Assembly: GCF_003048255.1 (NCBI RefSeq) | Contig: NZ_CP028487.1 | Span: forward strand, 620,001 to 684,000 | DNA: 64,000 bases | Direction: 5' to 3' | Source: Yersinia massiliensis | GTDB taxonomy: Bacteria > Pseudomonadota > Gammaproteobacteria > Enterobacterales > Enterobacteriaceae | Part shown: piece after piece, positions 55,891 through 64,000 of the stretch | Numbering within the stretch: the stretch's first letter is position 1 | Layout of the letters: each line of letters starts with the position of its first letter | Program-made: the position numbers and the translations under genes | Notes under the pieces: generated by a model | Seen by the model: only the letters and a program-made list of their open reading frames with translations | What the model was told of the DNA's origin: nothing | The model's database searches: none

Positions 55891-56088
55891 GATTCAGATC
55901 GAGTCATCGAGGTTGTTGGTAAGCCCACCTTTTTCATCGATCCTGATGGACGACTGCTTTGATTATATATTCAGCAAATACGTTGCCATGGTTTACGCTT
56001 AAATTGTGAGCACTCTCATTATTTATTTTCCCAGTCTTTTTCTGAATACCTATTTCTTAGTCACCTAATTAATTGATAGGAAAATACG

Positions 56089-56772
56089 ATGACCATTCTG
56101 AAGCGTTATAAAATAGCGGCGCTGTTAGTCATTGGGATATTCATGGCAGGATGCGCCTCTAAAGTTACTACAAGCGCACAATTCTCAGGTTTTCTGGGGG
56201 ATTACAGCAAATTAAAAGAAACGGAATCAGCAAGTGGCCAGAAGGTGTTGCGCTGGATCTCGCCTGATTTCAATATCAAAGAATATACCGGCGTATATTA
56301 TACCCCGTTAATTTATTTCCCTGGCCCAACCCCGAGCGCTCGAGTCAGCCAGAAAACCTTAGATCAAATATTGGCGTACGCGAATAAAAGGCTTAAAGAA
56401 GCGGTGAGCAAGGAATTACCCTTAGTCCATTCACCGAAGAGACGAAATACCTTAGTGGTTCGTGCAGCGATTACTGCTGTTGCCGCTGAAGATAGAGATT
56501 TAGAAGTGTATGAAATGATACCGATAGGTGCGGTGATTGCTGGCACCATGGCGGCTACCGGTAATCGCGCGCAAAACACCGCGCTGTATTTAGAAGTACA
56601 AGTGATTGATTCCAATACCGGTAAGCCGGTCATTGTGGTAGTGCGTAAAGCCTATGGCAAAGAGATCAGTAACAGTAACGCGCCGATCACTGCCGATGAA
56701 GTGAAAAGTACTATCGATAATTTGGTCTACGACATCATTAATTTCAGGGCGAAAAGCCAATCTACCCCTTGA
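56089..56772 (+). CDS. DUF3313-type lipoprotein
   Basis: This 227-residue protein has a lipoprotein signal (IGIFMAG-Cys22) and then FLGDYSKLKETESASGQKVL, the feature I recognise from DUF3313 proteins. The mature part continues with YTGVYYTPLIYFPGPTPSAR and a beta-rich C-terminus with a short hydrophobic MIPIGAVIAGTMAATG stretch. Function is unknown for the family. It is monocistronic and convergent with the GGDEF/EAL gene. Confidence 0.78.
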   Translation: MTILKRYKIAALLVIGIFMAGCASKVTTSAQFSGFLGDYSKLKETESASGQKVLRWISPDFNIKEYTGVYYTPLIYFPGPTPSARVSQKTLDQILAYANKRLKEAVSKELPLVHSPKRRNTLVVRAAITAVAAEDRDLEVYEMIPIGAVIAGTMAATGNRAQNTALYLEVQVIDSNTGKPVIVVVRKAYGKEISNSNAPITADEVKSTIDNLVYDIINFRAKSQSTP

Positions 56773-56787
56773 AAATACCCTCACTCT

Positions 56788-56821
56788 TTAGCCTCGATGG
56801 GTGATCGACATCGAGGCTAAA
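56788..56821. terminator. Hairpin between convergent genes
   Basis: TTAGCCTCGATG pairs with CATCGAGGCTAA (arms about 56788-56799 and 56809-56820) in the 58-bp gap between the lipoprotein gene and the c-di-GMP gene. It is palindromic enough to serve both, though T-tails are short. Confidence 0.6.
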
Positions 56822-56830
56822 AGGGGAAGG

Positions 56831-58627
56831 TTAATCGTAATGCGCATGGCGAATCAGTACCGAGAGATCATGTAACTTCATGGGTTTACCCAATAAATAA
56901 CCCTGCACTTCATCACACATCAGTTTTTGTAAGTAGCTGAGTTGTTCTGCGGTTTCAACCCCTTCAGCGGTGACGGTCATAGAGAGCGCATGACCAAGGT
57001 TGATAATGCCCTCAACAATCGACTGCCCCTCATGTGATTGCGCCAATTCATCGATAAAGCTCTTATCAATTTTCAGCCCATCAAACGGGAAACGGCGCAG
57101 ATAATTTAATGATGAATAACCGGTGCCAAAATCATCCATTGAGAGGCGCACGCCCAGTGCTTTCAAGGCAGTCATGGTCTTAAAGGCACCGTCAGCATCT
57201 TCAATCATGATGCGCTCGGTGATTTCTAATTCCAGCCGATGGCTGGGCAGCCCTGTCAGCAGCAACACTTGCCGTACTCGCTCGATCAGGCGCTGGCTTC
57301 TAAATTCAATCGCAGAAATATTAACGGAAACAATCAGCGATGAAGGCCATGTGGAGGCATCCTGACAGGCTTGCAACATGGTCCAGTCACTGATTGACGT
57401 AATCAAACCGGTTTCTTCTGCCAGTGCAATAAATTGATCCGGCATCAGCAGGCCCAATACGGGGTGGTTCCAACGCACCAACGCCTCAGCACCGGTCAGT
57501 TGCGTGCCTTCAATGCGGTAACGTGGCTGGTAATACAAACTGAATTCATTGTGTTTGACGGCTTGGCGCAAGAAACGCTCGAGCTCACTGCGTTGCATCA
57601 GGCGGTCATTCATTTCACTGGAGTAGAAACTCCAATGACTGCTACCACTATTTTTCGCCTCATACATGGCGATATCGGCGAAGCGCAATAGCTCTTCGGC
57701 TTGCATGGAATCCTGCGGTGCCAGTGCAATACCAATGCTGGCACTGATATAAATATCCTGATCATTGATGTTATAAGGGCTTTCGATACGGGCAATCACG
57801 CGGGCGCAGAGTTGCTCAATTTCTTTCATCGAAGAAAGGCCGCTAATGATCAGAACGAATTCGTCGCCACCCTGACGAGCCACTAAATCCTGATCGCGCA
57901 AACAGCTTCTCAGCCGTTCTGAAACTTGGTGCAAGACCTGATCGCCAGCGATATGGCCGAAGGTATCGTTGACCGGTTTGAATTTATCTAAATCCACATT
58001 GAGAATCACCAGCGGATGCGCAGCGGCAGCCAGATTTCTCAGCTTACCCTCTAAAAACTCTTTCATTCGCAGACGGTTGGGTAGCCCTGTCAACGTGTCA
58101 TGCAATGACAGGTGCTGAATGCGTTCCTGTGCTTCTATCTCACGCGTGATATCCGAGGCGGTACCCCGAAAACCAATAGTTTCGCCGTCATTGATGATGG
58201 GTTTGGCGTAAATACGGCAGACTCGCTTCTCACCTTGGGCAGAGAAATAGGTACATTGCAGCTCGTTACGGGAATCGGTCAGATGAGTATGTTGTAGCCA
58301 AGAACGGAGCGGAATGATGTCGCAATTGAGCAATGAATCGAGGTTGCGCCCTAACCAATGCTCCACGCTTAATCCCGTAATCGTTAAAAAGCGCTGGGAT
58401 AAATAAGTGATACGCAAATTGGCGTCTGTTTCCCATAGCCAATCAGTCGCCGCTTCAGCGACATGACGGAAGCGTTCTTCACTGGCGATTAATGCGGCTT
58501 TATTGATATCAGCGACTTTTGCCTCAGACATCGCTCGCCGTAACACCAACCAGCCCGCTAGCCCAAGAATCAGTGCCACTAAGGCCAACAGCGGCAGTAA
58601 AATATTGAGCAACTGCACGCCCGGCAT
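56831..58627 (-). CDS. PAS-GGDEF-EAL c-di-GMP protein (downstream half of a split CHASE4 sensor)
   Basis: This 598-residue protein has one N-terminal membrane helix (about 5-30), a PAS domain (about 48-165, WLWETDANLRITYLSQRF), a GGDEF domain with intact ARQGGDEFVLI and an EAL domain with GAEALVRWNHP, DDFGTGYSSLNYLRR and TAEGVETAEQ. Both catalytic motifs look complete, so it could make and degrade c-di-GMP. Its start lies in frame with the upstream CHASE4 ORF, separated by one TAA and one codon. A single ancestral protein CHASE4-TM-PAS-GGDEF-EAL is therefore split here. The ATG at 58627 could serve for reinitiation; there is no clear ribosome site of its own. Confidence 0.85.
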   Translation of the reverse strand: MPGVQLLNILLPLLALVALILGLAGWLVLRRAMSEAKVADINKAALIASEERFRHVAEAATDWLWETDANLRITYLSQRFLTITGLSVEHWLGRNLDSLLNCDIIPLRSWLQHTHLTDSRNELQCTYFSAQGEKRVCRIYAKPIINDGETIGFRGTASDITREIEAQERIQHLSLHDTLTGLPNRLRMKEFLEGKLRNLAAAAHPLVILNVDLDKFKPVNDTFGHIAGDQVLHQVSERLRSCLRDQDLVARQGGDEFVLIISGLSSMKEIEQLCARVIARIESPYNINDQDIYISASIGIALAPQDSMQAEELLRFADIAMYEAKNSGSSHWSFYSSEMNDRLMQRSELERFLRQAVKHNEFSLYYQPRYRIEGTQLTGAEALVRWNHPVLGLLMPDQFIALAEETGLITSISDWTMLQACQDASTWPSSLIVSVNISAIEFRSQRLIERVRQVLLLTGLPSHRLELEITERIMIEDADGAFKTMTALKALGVRLSMDDFGTGYSSLNYLRRFPFDGLKIDKSFIDELAQSHEGQSIVEGIINLGHALSMTVTAEGVETAEQLSYLQKLMCDEVQGYLLGKPMKLHDLSVLIRHAHYD

Positions 58628-58630
58628 AGT

Positions 58631-59392
58631 TTAGTTCCAGTACAACCTGAGCGCGCTGTTATCATTCGAGGATAATAGCAATGACGGCCCAGCCGCCGCG
58701 TCTTTTTCATCGCGAGGCATCCGTAAATCGTGAATACCGTAATCTTCGCCTAAGGCATTCAATTCAGCTGGCGTCAAAAGATCGATAAAAACTAAAACGG
58801 AAGGTGCGCCCGCAATGGATTTAATACGCGGATCATTGCCAGTGGTTAATGCAGCGGCAGCCACGACAGCAGGTTGCCCTGCTATTTCAAGTGTTTCAGT
58901 GGCGATAAATTGTTGTTCTGCCCGCTGGCGCGCGGCGTCAATGATAGGGCTAATATCTTGGCCGAGCCAATTGAGTAAGCTCGTATCGCTCAACTGCCCA
59001 TTGATGACGGAATAGCGGGTTTTTCCCTGACCATCAACCACGAAAACACCTTCATAACGAAAATCGTTATAAAGTGATGGCCCGAGGTTTTGGCTAACAT
59101 AGGCCCACTCTGGGTCAACTTTGACATGCAAATGCTCGTAAGCATCGCCCCAAAAAGCATTATCTTTCATTCGGACTTTGATCGCGTCTTGGCGCATTTG
59201 CCAGGCTTTCTCGACCAAAAAACGGCTTTGCGATTGTGCTTGCTCATTTAATTGTGCGCCGATGTAGATAATCCCCACGGCGGCAATAATGATGATTGCC
59301 CCAACGAGCAACGCCATAGCTTGTAGAGTCTGTTTCGCGAAGAAAACATTGTCCCCTTTTATCCGCTTTTCTGGCGGCTTTGAGTCTGTCAT
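58631..59392 (-). CDS. CHASE4-type periplasmic sensor fragment (upstream half of split c-di-GMP sensor)
   Basis: ATG 59392 has AAGGGAA six bases upstream; a GTG at 59410 is less good. The 253-residue product has a cytoplasmic tail, a membrane helix (about 25-48, MALLVGAIIIIAAVGIIYIG) and a CHASE4 domain (about 60-235, with the family-like MKDNAFWGDAYEHL and FVVDGQGKTRYSVI). It ends at TAA (58631-58633) just before the point where the second membrane helix should begin. That helix and the PAS-GGDEF-EAL part follow in the same frame. Alone it would be an exported domain with no output. Confidence 0.8.
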   Translation of the reverse strand: MTDSKPPEKRIKGDNVFFAKQTLQAMALLVGAIIIIAAVGIIYIGAQLNEQAQSQSRFLVEKAWQMRQDAIKVRMKDNAFWGDAYEHLHVKVDPEWAYVSQNLGPSLYNDFRYEGVFVVDGQGKTRYSVINGQLSDTSLLNWLGQDISPIIDAARQRAEQQFIATETLEIAGQPAVVAAAALTTGNDPRIKSIAGAPSVLVFIDLLTPAELNALGEDYGIHDLRMPRDEKDAAAGPSLLLSSNDNSALRLYWN

Positions 59393-59705
59393 GGTTAATT
59401 CCCTTAGCACTGACGAAGTTCGGGCTGATCTTTTATTTTATAAAAAATGGGCTTAATCAGCTGGAAGCGGTGACTCTGAGGCAATACAAACTAGCATAAT
59501 TCCGCGTATTTATAATTTGAGCTTAGGATAATTTGATGCCTATATGCTGTTTTTTTCAGCGAAAAATGACAGAAATAGGAATAAGCCTATACTTTTACAC
59601 GATTAATATGATGGCAATGTGATCGATTTATCTGGGGAAAGCGCAGAAGAGAGTACTGGGAGGGAGCCTGCCATTGCGGTGAATAAGCAATGGCAGGTAG
59701 GAATG
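59393..59705. other. Intergenic region between ttdT and CHASE4 gene
   Basis: About 310 bp hold the promoter of the c-di-GMP sensor gene and the end of the ttd transcript. A perfect 11-bp stem, CCTGCCATTGC (59667-59677) with GCAATGGCAGG (59687-59697), lies 9 bp past the ttdT stop and probably ends that transcript, though it has no U-tail. Confidence 0.55.
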
Positions 59706-61172
59706 CTAGATAACCAATGGCATCCAGATTAATCCGGTTAACAGGAGTAGCACCAAAAATAGCACGCCGAAAATAGCGCCTAAACGCCAGTAATCAGCAG
59801 TCGGCAAATAGCCGCTACCATAATAAATGGGGCTAGGGCCGGTTGCGTAAGGCGTTGTAATGCTGCTTAGCCCAATAGCCGCCCCGATCATTAAGCTAAA
59901 TGTCACCAGCGGTATTTCAGGAATCACAAAGGCGGCGGCCAGCATCATGGGCGCTAATGCAGAGGTATAAGCGGTTGCACTGGCGAAGAAATAACGCAAA
60001 CCGTAAAACAGGGTTACCAGTAAAATCATAATGGCGGTCGGGGAGAAGCCGGACAGACTATCTGCGATATGGTGGCCGAACCAAGAAATAAAGCCCGTTT
60101 GGTTTAACCCTGTGGCGAGTGCAATCAGCGATGCTAACCAGAAGAACACACTCCATGCCGCTTTGTTGCTGATAATATCATCCCAAGTGATGACTTTCGT
60201 GAGCAACATTAATGCGACCACAGAATAGCCAACCATGGCGGCATCAATAAAGTCAGAACCAAAGATCCATAACACCAGCGCGGCAATCATCAGCACTAAC
60301 ATGATTTTCTCACGTCGACACAGTGGCCCCATGATCTCAAGTTCTTTAGTCGCCCATTCAGGTACTTGATTACCTTCCTTAATTTCTGGTGGATAAAGCA
60401 CGTAGGTGAGCCATGGCACCAGAATGATCAGTAAGATACTCAGTGGTAGCATCCCAATAAACCAAGTCCCCCAAGTGAGCGCAACATCTGTCGATGACTT
60501 GAGCAAACCCACTAACAGTAAGTTGGGGGCCATTGCGGTCAAAAAGATCGAGCTGGTGACACAATCCGCGCTGATGCCCATCCACATGATGTATGAGCCA
60601 ATCTTGCGTATGCCCGGTGTATTAGGCTGCGAATCGTAAAGAGGGGGGAGGTTACGGATAATCGGGTAGATAATGCCCGCCCCTCGCGCGGAGTTAGAAG
60701 GGGTTACAGGGGCTAATAATAATTCAGAAAACATGATGGCATAGCCGAGAAACAGGGTTTTATGCCCCATTTTCTTGACTAGTAACAGGGCGATACGGCG
60801 GCCCAAGCCAGTTTTTTCGTAGCCGGTTCCAAACATGAACGCTGCAAATATCAGCCATATCACGGAGTTTGAAAAACCGGATACCACCCAAGAAAGTGCT
60901 TTGGATGTATATTTAAATCCGGGTTCTGCTAATTGCTCTGGACTATAAAGCAGCCAAGGTGAAAGCACGCCAATAATGGCGAGACCGGTCATGGCGACCA
61001 CTGCACCTGGCGCTGGCTCTAATATCAAACCAACAATCACACCAAAGAAAATGGCGAAATATAACCAGGCGTGTTCGGGTAATCCACTGGGTGAAGGAAA
61101 TAAAGCGATAATAATAGCCACCATAATGGGAGCCAATAATCGCCATGACAAATTTAACTTTGCCATCGTCAT
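59706..61172 (-). CDS. ttdT: L-tartrate/succinate antiporter TtdT
   Basis: This 488-residue DASS/CitT-family carrier has about 12 membrane helices. It matches E. coli TtdT (487) in FSNSVIWLIFAAFMFGTGYE, LAPVTPSNSARGAGIIYPII, FFASATAYTSALAPMMLAAA and TPYATGPSPIYYGSGYLPTA. It imports L-tartrate in exchange for succinate in anaerobic tartrate fermentation. AAGG stands best for the second Met (61166), two codons inside. It lies 46 bp after ttdB, with a hairpin in the gap. Confidence 0.93.
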   Translation of the reverse strand: MTMAKLNLSWRLLAPIMVAIIIALFPSPSGLPEHAWLYFAIFFGVIVGLILEPAPGAVVAMTGLAIIGVLSPWLLYSPEQLAEPGFKYTSKALSWVVSGFSNSVIWLIFAAFMFGTGYEKTGLGRRIALLLVKKMGHKTLFLGYAIMFSELLLAPVTPSNSARGAGIIYPIIRNLPPLYDSQPNTPGIRKIGSYIMWMGISADCVTSSIFLTAMAPNLLLVGLLKSSTDVALTWGTWFIGMLPLSILLIILVPWLTYVLYPPEIKEGNQVPEWATKELEIMGPLCRREKIMLVLMIAALVLWIFGSDFIDAAMVGYSVVALMLLTKVITWDDIISNKAAWSVFFWLASLIALATGLNQTGFISWFGHHIADSLSGFSPTAIMILLVTLFYGLRYFFASATAYTSALAPMMLAAAFVIPEIPLVTFSLMIGAAIGLSSITTPYATGPSPIYYGSGYLPTADYWRLGAIFGVLFLVLLLLTGLIWMPLVI

Positions 61173-61190
61173 ATCCTTATTATCAATAAG

Positions 61191-61209
61191 GGAGGGTTAG
61201 TCACCCTCC
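61191..61209 (-). promoter_or_regulatory. Intercistronic hairpin between ttdB and ttdT
   Basis: GGAGGGT (61191-61197) pairs with ACCCTCC (61203-61209) just after the ttdB stop. It may lower ttdT expression or stabilise ttdAB mRNA. The tail on the minus strand is AT-rich, not a clean U-run. Confidence 0.45.
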
Positions 61210-61218
61210 TGCTTATTA

Positions 61219-61824
61219 TTATTTAATATAATGAACGTGTTCGCAGATCTCATCGACAATAGCGTCGCGCTTCTCGGCAAACATCTTCTTATTGGTTTCG
61301 ATGAGGTTATTACCGTGGGTATCAATAGAGACGATCAGCGGCCCAAAGTTTTTCACTCGGCACACCCAGAGAGATTCAGGCATTCCCAGTTCTGTCCAAT
61401 GAACCTCCTCTATTTCTTCCACTTGTGTAGCGGCTAATACGGCGCAACCGGCAGGGAATATCGTATGTAAGGCTTTATGTGTTTTACAGCCTTCCTCGGT
61501 ATTTGGCCCCATGCCGCCTTTGCCCACAATTAATTTAACCCCAGTTTGCTCAATAAATTCTTTTTCAAAACTTTCCATGCGCATGCTGGTGGTTGGGCCA
61601 ATGGAGATCATTTCCCATTTATCACCATTCTTTTTGACAATTGGCCCCGCATGGAAAATAGCTTTGCCTCTTAAATCGAACGGGATCTCACGTTTTAATT
61701 CAATCAAGCGACGGTGACAAACATCGCGGCAGGTCACTAAGGTGCCATTAAGATAAATAACATCGCCAGCTTTGATATCCACCAAATCTTCATCTTTAAT
61801 CGGGGTCGTTAATACTTTTTTCAT
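61219..61824 (-). CDS. ttdB: L(+)-tartrate dehydratase beta subunit TtdB
   Basis: ATG 61824 overlaps the ttdA stop (ATGA) and gives [20 protein letters not shown], matching E. coli TtdB residue for residue over long stretches (201 residues both). Class I fumarase C-terminal domain; [15 protein letters not shown] and [13 protein letters not shown] are visible. With TtdA it dehydrates L-tartrate to oxaloacetate in the cytoplasm under anaerobiosis. Confidence 0.95.
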   Translation of the reverse strand: MKKVLTTPIKDEDLVDIKAGDVIYLNGTLVTCRDVCHRRLIELKREIPFDLRGKAIFHAGPIVKKNGDKWEMISIGPTTSMRMESFEKEFIEQTGVKLIVGKGGMGPNTEEGCKTHKALHTIFPAGCAVLAATQVEEIEEVHWTELGMPESLWVCRVKNFGPLIVSIDTHGNNLIETNKKMFAEKRDAIVDEICEHVHYIK

Positions 61825-62732
61825 AATTGGTCCCCTCTGGTATGAGAGATACTTTCGAAAGTGAGATCCTGATGAACCAGCAGGGTGCCACGCCGATGTG
61901 CCCAACAACCGGTCGAGACCGCAACACCGATGGTAGACGGATGACGCGCCGCAGATTCAATATGCACGCCCATCACTGATGCCTTGCCTGTCAGCCCTTG
62001 TGGGCCAATACCGAGCTTATTGAGCCCCTCTTCAAGGCGGCGTTCTAAATCGGCGGCAATCGGGTTGGGGTGATGGCTGCCTATCGGGCGTAACACGGCT
62101 TTACGTGATAAGACGGCGGCGGTTTCTACCGAGGTCGCGATACCGACACCCACCAAAACGGGCGGGCAGGCATTTACCGCCAGCGTGGAGATATTCTCAA
62201 ACACGAATTTCACCACGCCTTCATAGCCCTCGGAGGGCATCAGTACTTTTGAACGGCCGGGGAGCGTACAGCCGCCGCCGGCCATATAGACTTCAATTTC
62301 TGCGCTCGTATTATCGGGGATGATATCCCAAGTTACCCAAGGCACACCGCTGCCGGTATTATTGCCCGTATTGACCTCATCAAATATTTCGACTGCATTA
62401 TGCCGTAAGGGCGCTTTGACGGTGGCTTGTTGAACGGCTGATTTTAGAATGCTTTGTAATTCACCTAATAATGGGAATTTAGCCCCCACTTTGACATAAA
62501 ACATTATTTCGCCCGTATCCTGACAAGCAGGGCGATTAAGCGCTATGGCCTTTTCCATATTATCGAACATGGTATGGTAAATAATCTTGGCCATACCTTC
62601 ATTTTCTAACTCACGAAGTTGCTTTAATTTGTCGACGACATCGTCGGGCATGCGAGTGGATATCATTGCGGTAAAATTCGCGATGATATCCGTTAGTTTA
62701 GTCACTGAATCACTTTGCTCAATTATGCTCAT
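61821..62732 (-). CDS. ttdA: L(+)-tartrate dehydratase alpha subunit TtdA
   Basis: This 303-residue class I fumarase-type subunit has the iron-sulfur cysteines in [24 protein letters not shown] and [10 protein letters not shown]. It matches E. coli TtdA (303) closely, for example [20 protein letters not shown]. The oxygen-labile [4Fe-4S] cluster suits anaerobic use. It is first in the ttdABT order found in E. coli and is divergent from the LysR regulator. Confidence 0.95.
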   Translation of the reverse strand: MSIIEQSDSVTKLTDIIANFTAMISTRMPDDVVDKLKQLRELENEGMAKIIYHTMFDNMEKAIALNRPACQDTGEIMFYVKVGAKFPLLGELQSILKSAVQQATVKAPLRHNAVEIFDEVNTGNNTGSGVPWVTWDIIPDNTSAEIEVYMAGGGCTLPGRSKVLMPSEGYEGVVKFVFENISTLAVNACPPVLVGVGIATSVETAAVLSRKAVLRPIGSHHPNPIAADLERRLEEGLNKLGIGPQGLTGKASVMGVHIESAARHPSTIGVAVSTGCWAHRRGTLLVHQDLTFESISHTRGDQL

Positions 62733-63135
62733 GAAATTACCTCCAGCATAAATAATGGCGTAGATGCCATTAAATAATGACGAAATAAAAGTGTGCTTTA
62801 TTTATTTTCTTATCGTGCTACCGGTAGTGAAAATAAACTACCACAAAAAATAGGGTTTATTTCGATTTTGAAGTGTGATTGTTCAATTAACAAAACGTTA
62901 ATTCTCTTTTTTCCTTTATATGGCGTGGCTTAACCCTATATCTCTGTTTAGTAGTAAATAGATAAATTACACATTGGCTTCATTCGGCAACAAATAAACA
63001 ACACAAAAACAACCAAAGAATGCCAATCAATATCACCGCCGTTATACATCTCAAATTTTTAGGGATATTAATTAGCGATGATCTGTGAGAAAGCGTTAGA
63101 GTGTCATGGGTATATTTTAATTCAGGAATAGCGTA
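62733..63135. promoter_or_regulatory. Divergent ttdA/ttdR control region
   Basis: These 403 bp separate ttdA and the LysR gene. TTGTTCAATTAACAA (62879-62893) is a T-N11-A type LysR palindrome whose complement contains GTTAATT, and GTTAATT occurs again at 62897-62903. I recall GTTNATT as a motif reported for E. coli Dan/TtdR, so this is the likely regulator site. No FNR box was seen. Confidence 0.6.
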
Positions 63136-64000
63136 ATGAGTCTCGATCACTATCCCTTACCGAAAGATCTTCAGGTGTTAATCGCGGTCGTTAATAGCGG
63201 TAGTTTTTTGGTGGCTGCCGAAAGCCTAGGGCAAACACCTGCGTTCGTGACCAAGCGCATTCAACAATTGGAATTACAGCTCGGCGCAAAGTTATTGCAT
63301 CGTTCTTCACGGGGCGTGGTATTAACGGAGAGCGGCACACTGACCTACCAATCAGCACTGGATATTCTGGAGCGATTAACCGTGCTGAAAAATGAAGTAG
63401 CGCAGATAAAAGAACAGCCCTCGGGCAAAGTCCGGATCGGGTGCAGCTTTGGTTTAGGCCGTAACTACATTGCACCGGCCATTATTGAGTTAATGGCGCG
63501 TTACCCTGACCTGCAAATTCATTTTGAACTGTTTGATAAGCAAATAGATTTGATTAAGGATCAAATTGATCTGGATATTCGGGTCAATGATGACATTTCA
63601 GAGAGCTACATCAGCCGTATGCTCACGAAGAATCAACGCATCATTTGCGCCTCTCCTGAATATTTAGCGCGTCAGGGAACACCCACCACATTACATGAGC
63701 TGCAACAGCATGATTGCTTATTTACCCAAGAACGAGATCAAACCGTGGGCGTGTGGGAGTTAGAGGGTAAGGAAGGGCGAAAATCGGTCAAGATCTCGGG
63801 GCACCTCTCTTCAAACAGTGGAGAGATCATCTTGCAGTGGGCGCTAAATGGGCGTGGGATCATGTTGCGATCGCTCTGGGATGTGGCACCTTTAATCGAG
63901 AAGGGGGTATTGGTGCGTGTAATGCCGGAATACGCGCAAAGTGCCAATATTTGGGCAGTGTATCAAACGCCACTCTATTTCTCTGCCAAGTTAAGGGTGT
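63136..64000 (+). CDS. ttdR: LysR-type regulator TtdR (Dan), 3' end outside window
   Basis: An open frame from ATG 63136 runs 288 codons to the window edge. The N-terminal helix-turn-helix ([20 protein letters not shown]) and effector domain ([59 protein letters not shown]) match E. coli Dan/TtdR nearly along their whole length. It activates ttdABT in response to tartrate under anaerobic conditions; Dan is also an abundant anaerobic nucleoid protein in E. coli. Only the last ~20 residues should be missing. Confidence 0.93.
   Translation, partial: MSLDHYPLPKDLQVLIAVVNSGSFLVAAESLGQTPAFVTKRIQQLELQLGAKLLHRSSRGVVLTESGTLTYQSALDILERLTVLKNEVAQIKEQPSGKVRIGCSFGLGRNYIAPAIIELMARYPDLQIHFELFDKQIDLIKDQIDLDIRVNDDISESYISRMLTKNQRIICASPEYLARQGTPTTLHELQQHDCLFTQERDQTVGVWELEGKEGRKSVKISGHLSSNSGEIILQWALNGRGIMLRSLWDVAPLIEKGVLVRVMPEYAQSANIWAVYQTPLYFSAKLRV

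Overview
The window looks like a chromosomal segment of a Yersinia species, most likely from the enterocolitica-like group. The signs are strong protein similarity to enterobacterial yqhD/yqhC/yghB/metC/exbBD, hyb/hyp and ttd genes, ERIC-type miniature repeats of the usual 127 bp size, and a Flp/Tad pilus island. I worked by reading only, so family names rest on remembered motifs and remembered E. coli protein sequences, not on a search.

Layout: (1) 1-5.5 kb is core enterobacterial backbone: partial yqhD, the AraC-type regulator yqhC, yghB, metC, and the Fur-box-preceded exbB-exbD energizer of TonB. (2) 5.5-17 kb is a conspicuously AT-rich island on the minus strand, reading from a ToxR-like regulator through flp, tadV, rcpC, rcpA, a very short rcpB-like gene, tadZ, A, B, C, D, E, F and G: a complete Tad pilus machine. 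(3) 17.5-24.4 kb is a cusCBA copper/silver efflux operon with an extra CusF domain fused to CusB, a separate CusF-like protein and a Met/His-rich secreted protein. (4) 24.8-36.2 kb is a ferric-siderophore uptake cluster (fes, fepC-G-D, fepB, each with Fur-like boxes). It is interrupted by a sugar operon (LacI regulator, AllA-like protein, PfkB-type kinase, FucP-type transporter). Two ~0.75 kb direct copies of a gene-free repeat bracket the fepCGD-plus-sugar block. (5) 36.8-42 kb holds a chemoreceptor, an LprI-like secreted protein, a ToxR/ToxS-like pair and a slyB-type lipoprotein. (6) 43.3-55.7 kb is one continuous hydrogenase-2 operon, hybOABCDE-hypABCDEF, behind a perfect FNR-type site and with an ERIC element in its leader. 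(7) 56-59.4 kb has a DUF3313-type lipoprotein and a c-di-GMP sensor gene split into two ORFs by one in-frame TAA. (8) 59.7-64 kb is the L-tartrate locus: ttdT, ttdB, ttdA and the divergent LysR regulator (ttdR/dan), which runs off the window end.

Functionally the segment pairs iron supply (ExbBD, Fes/Fep) and anaerobic metabolism (hydrogenase 2 feeding electrons from H2, tartrate dehydration to oxaloacetate with tartrate/succinate exchange) with accessory traits (Tad pilus, copper efflux, signalling). The items most worth a second look are the stop-codon-split CHASE4/GGDEF-EAL gene, the pair of large inverted-repeat-bounded elements around the fep/sugar block, the AllA-like protein in a sugar operon, the CusB-CusF fusion, the truncated RcpB/CpaD-like protein, and the ERIC elements placed exactly in the slyB and hyb leaders.
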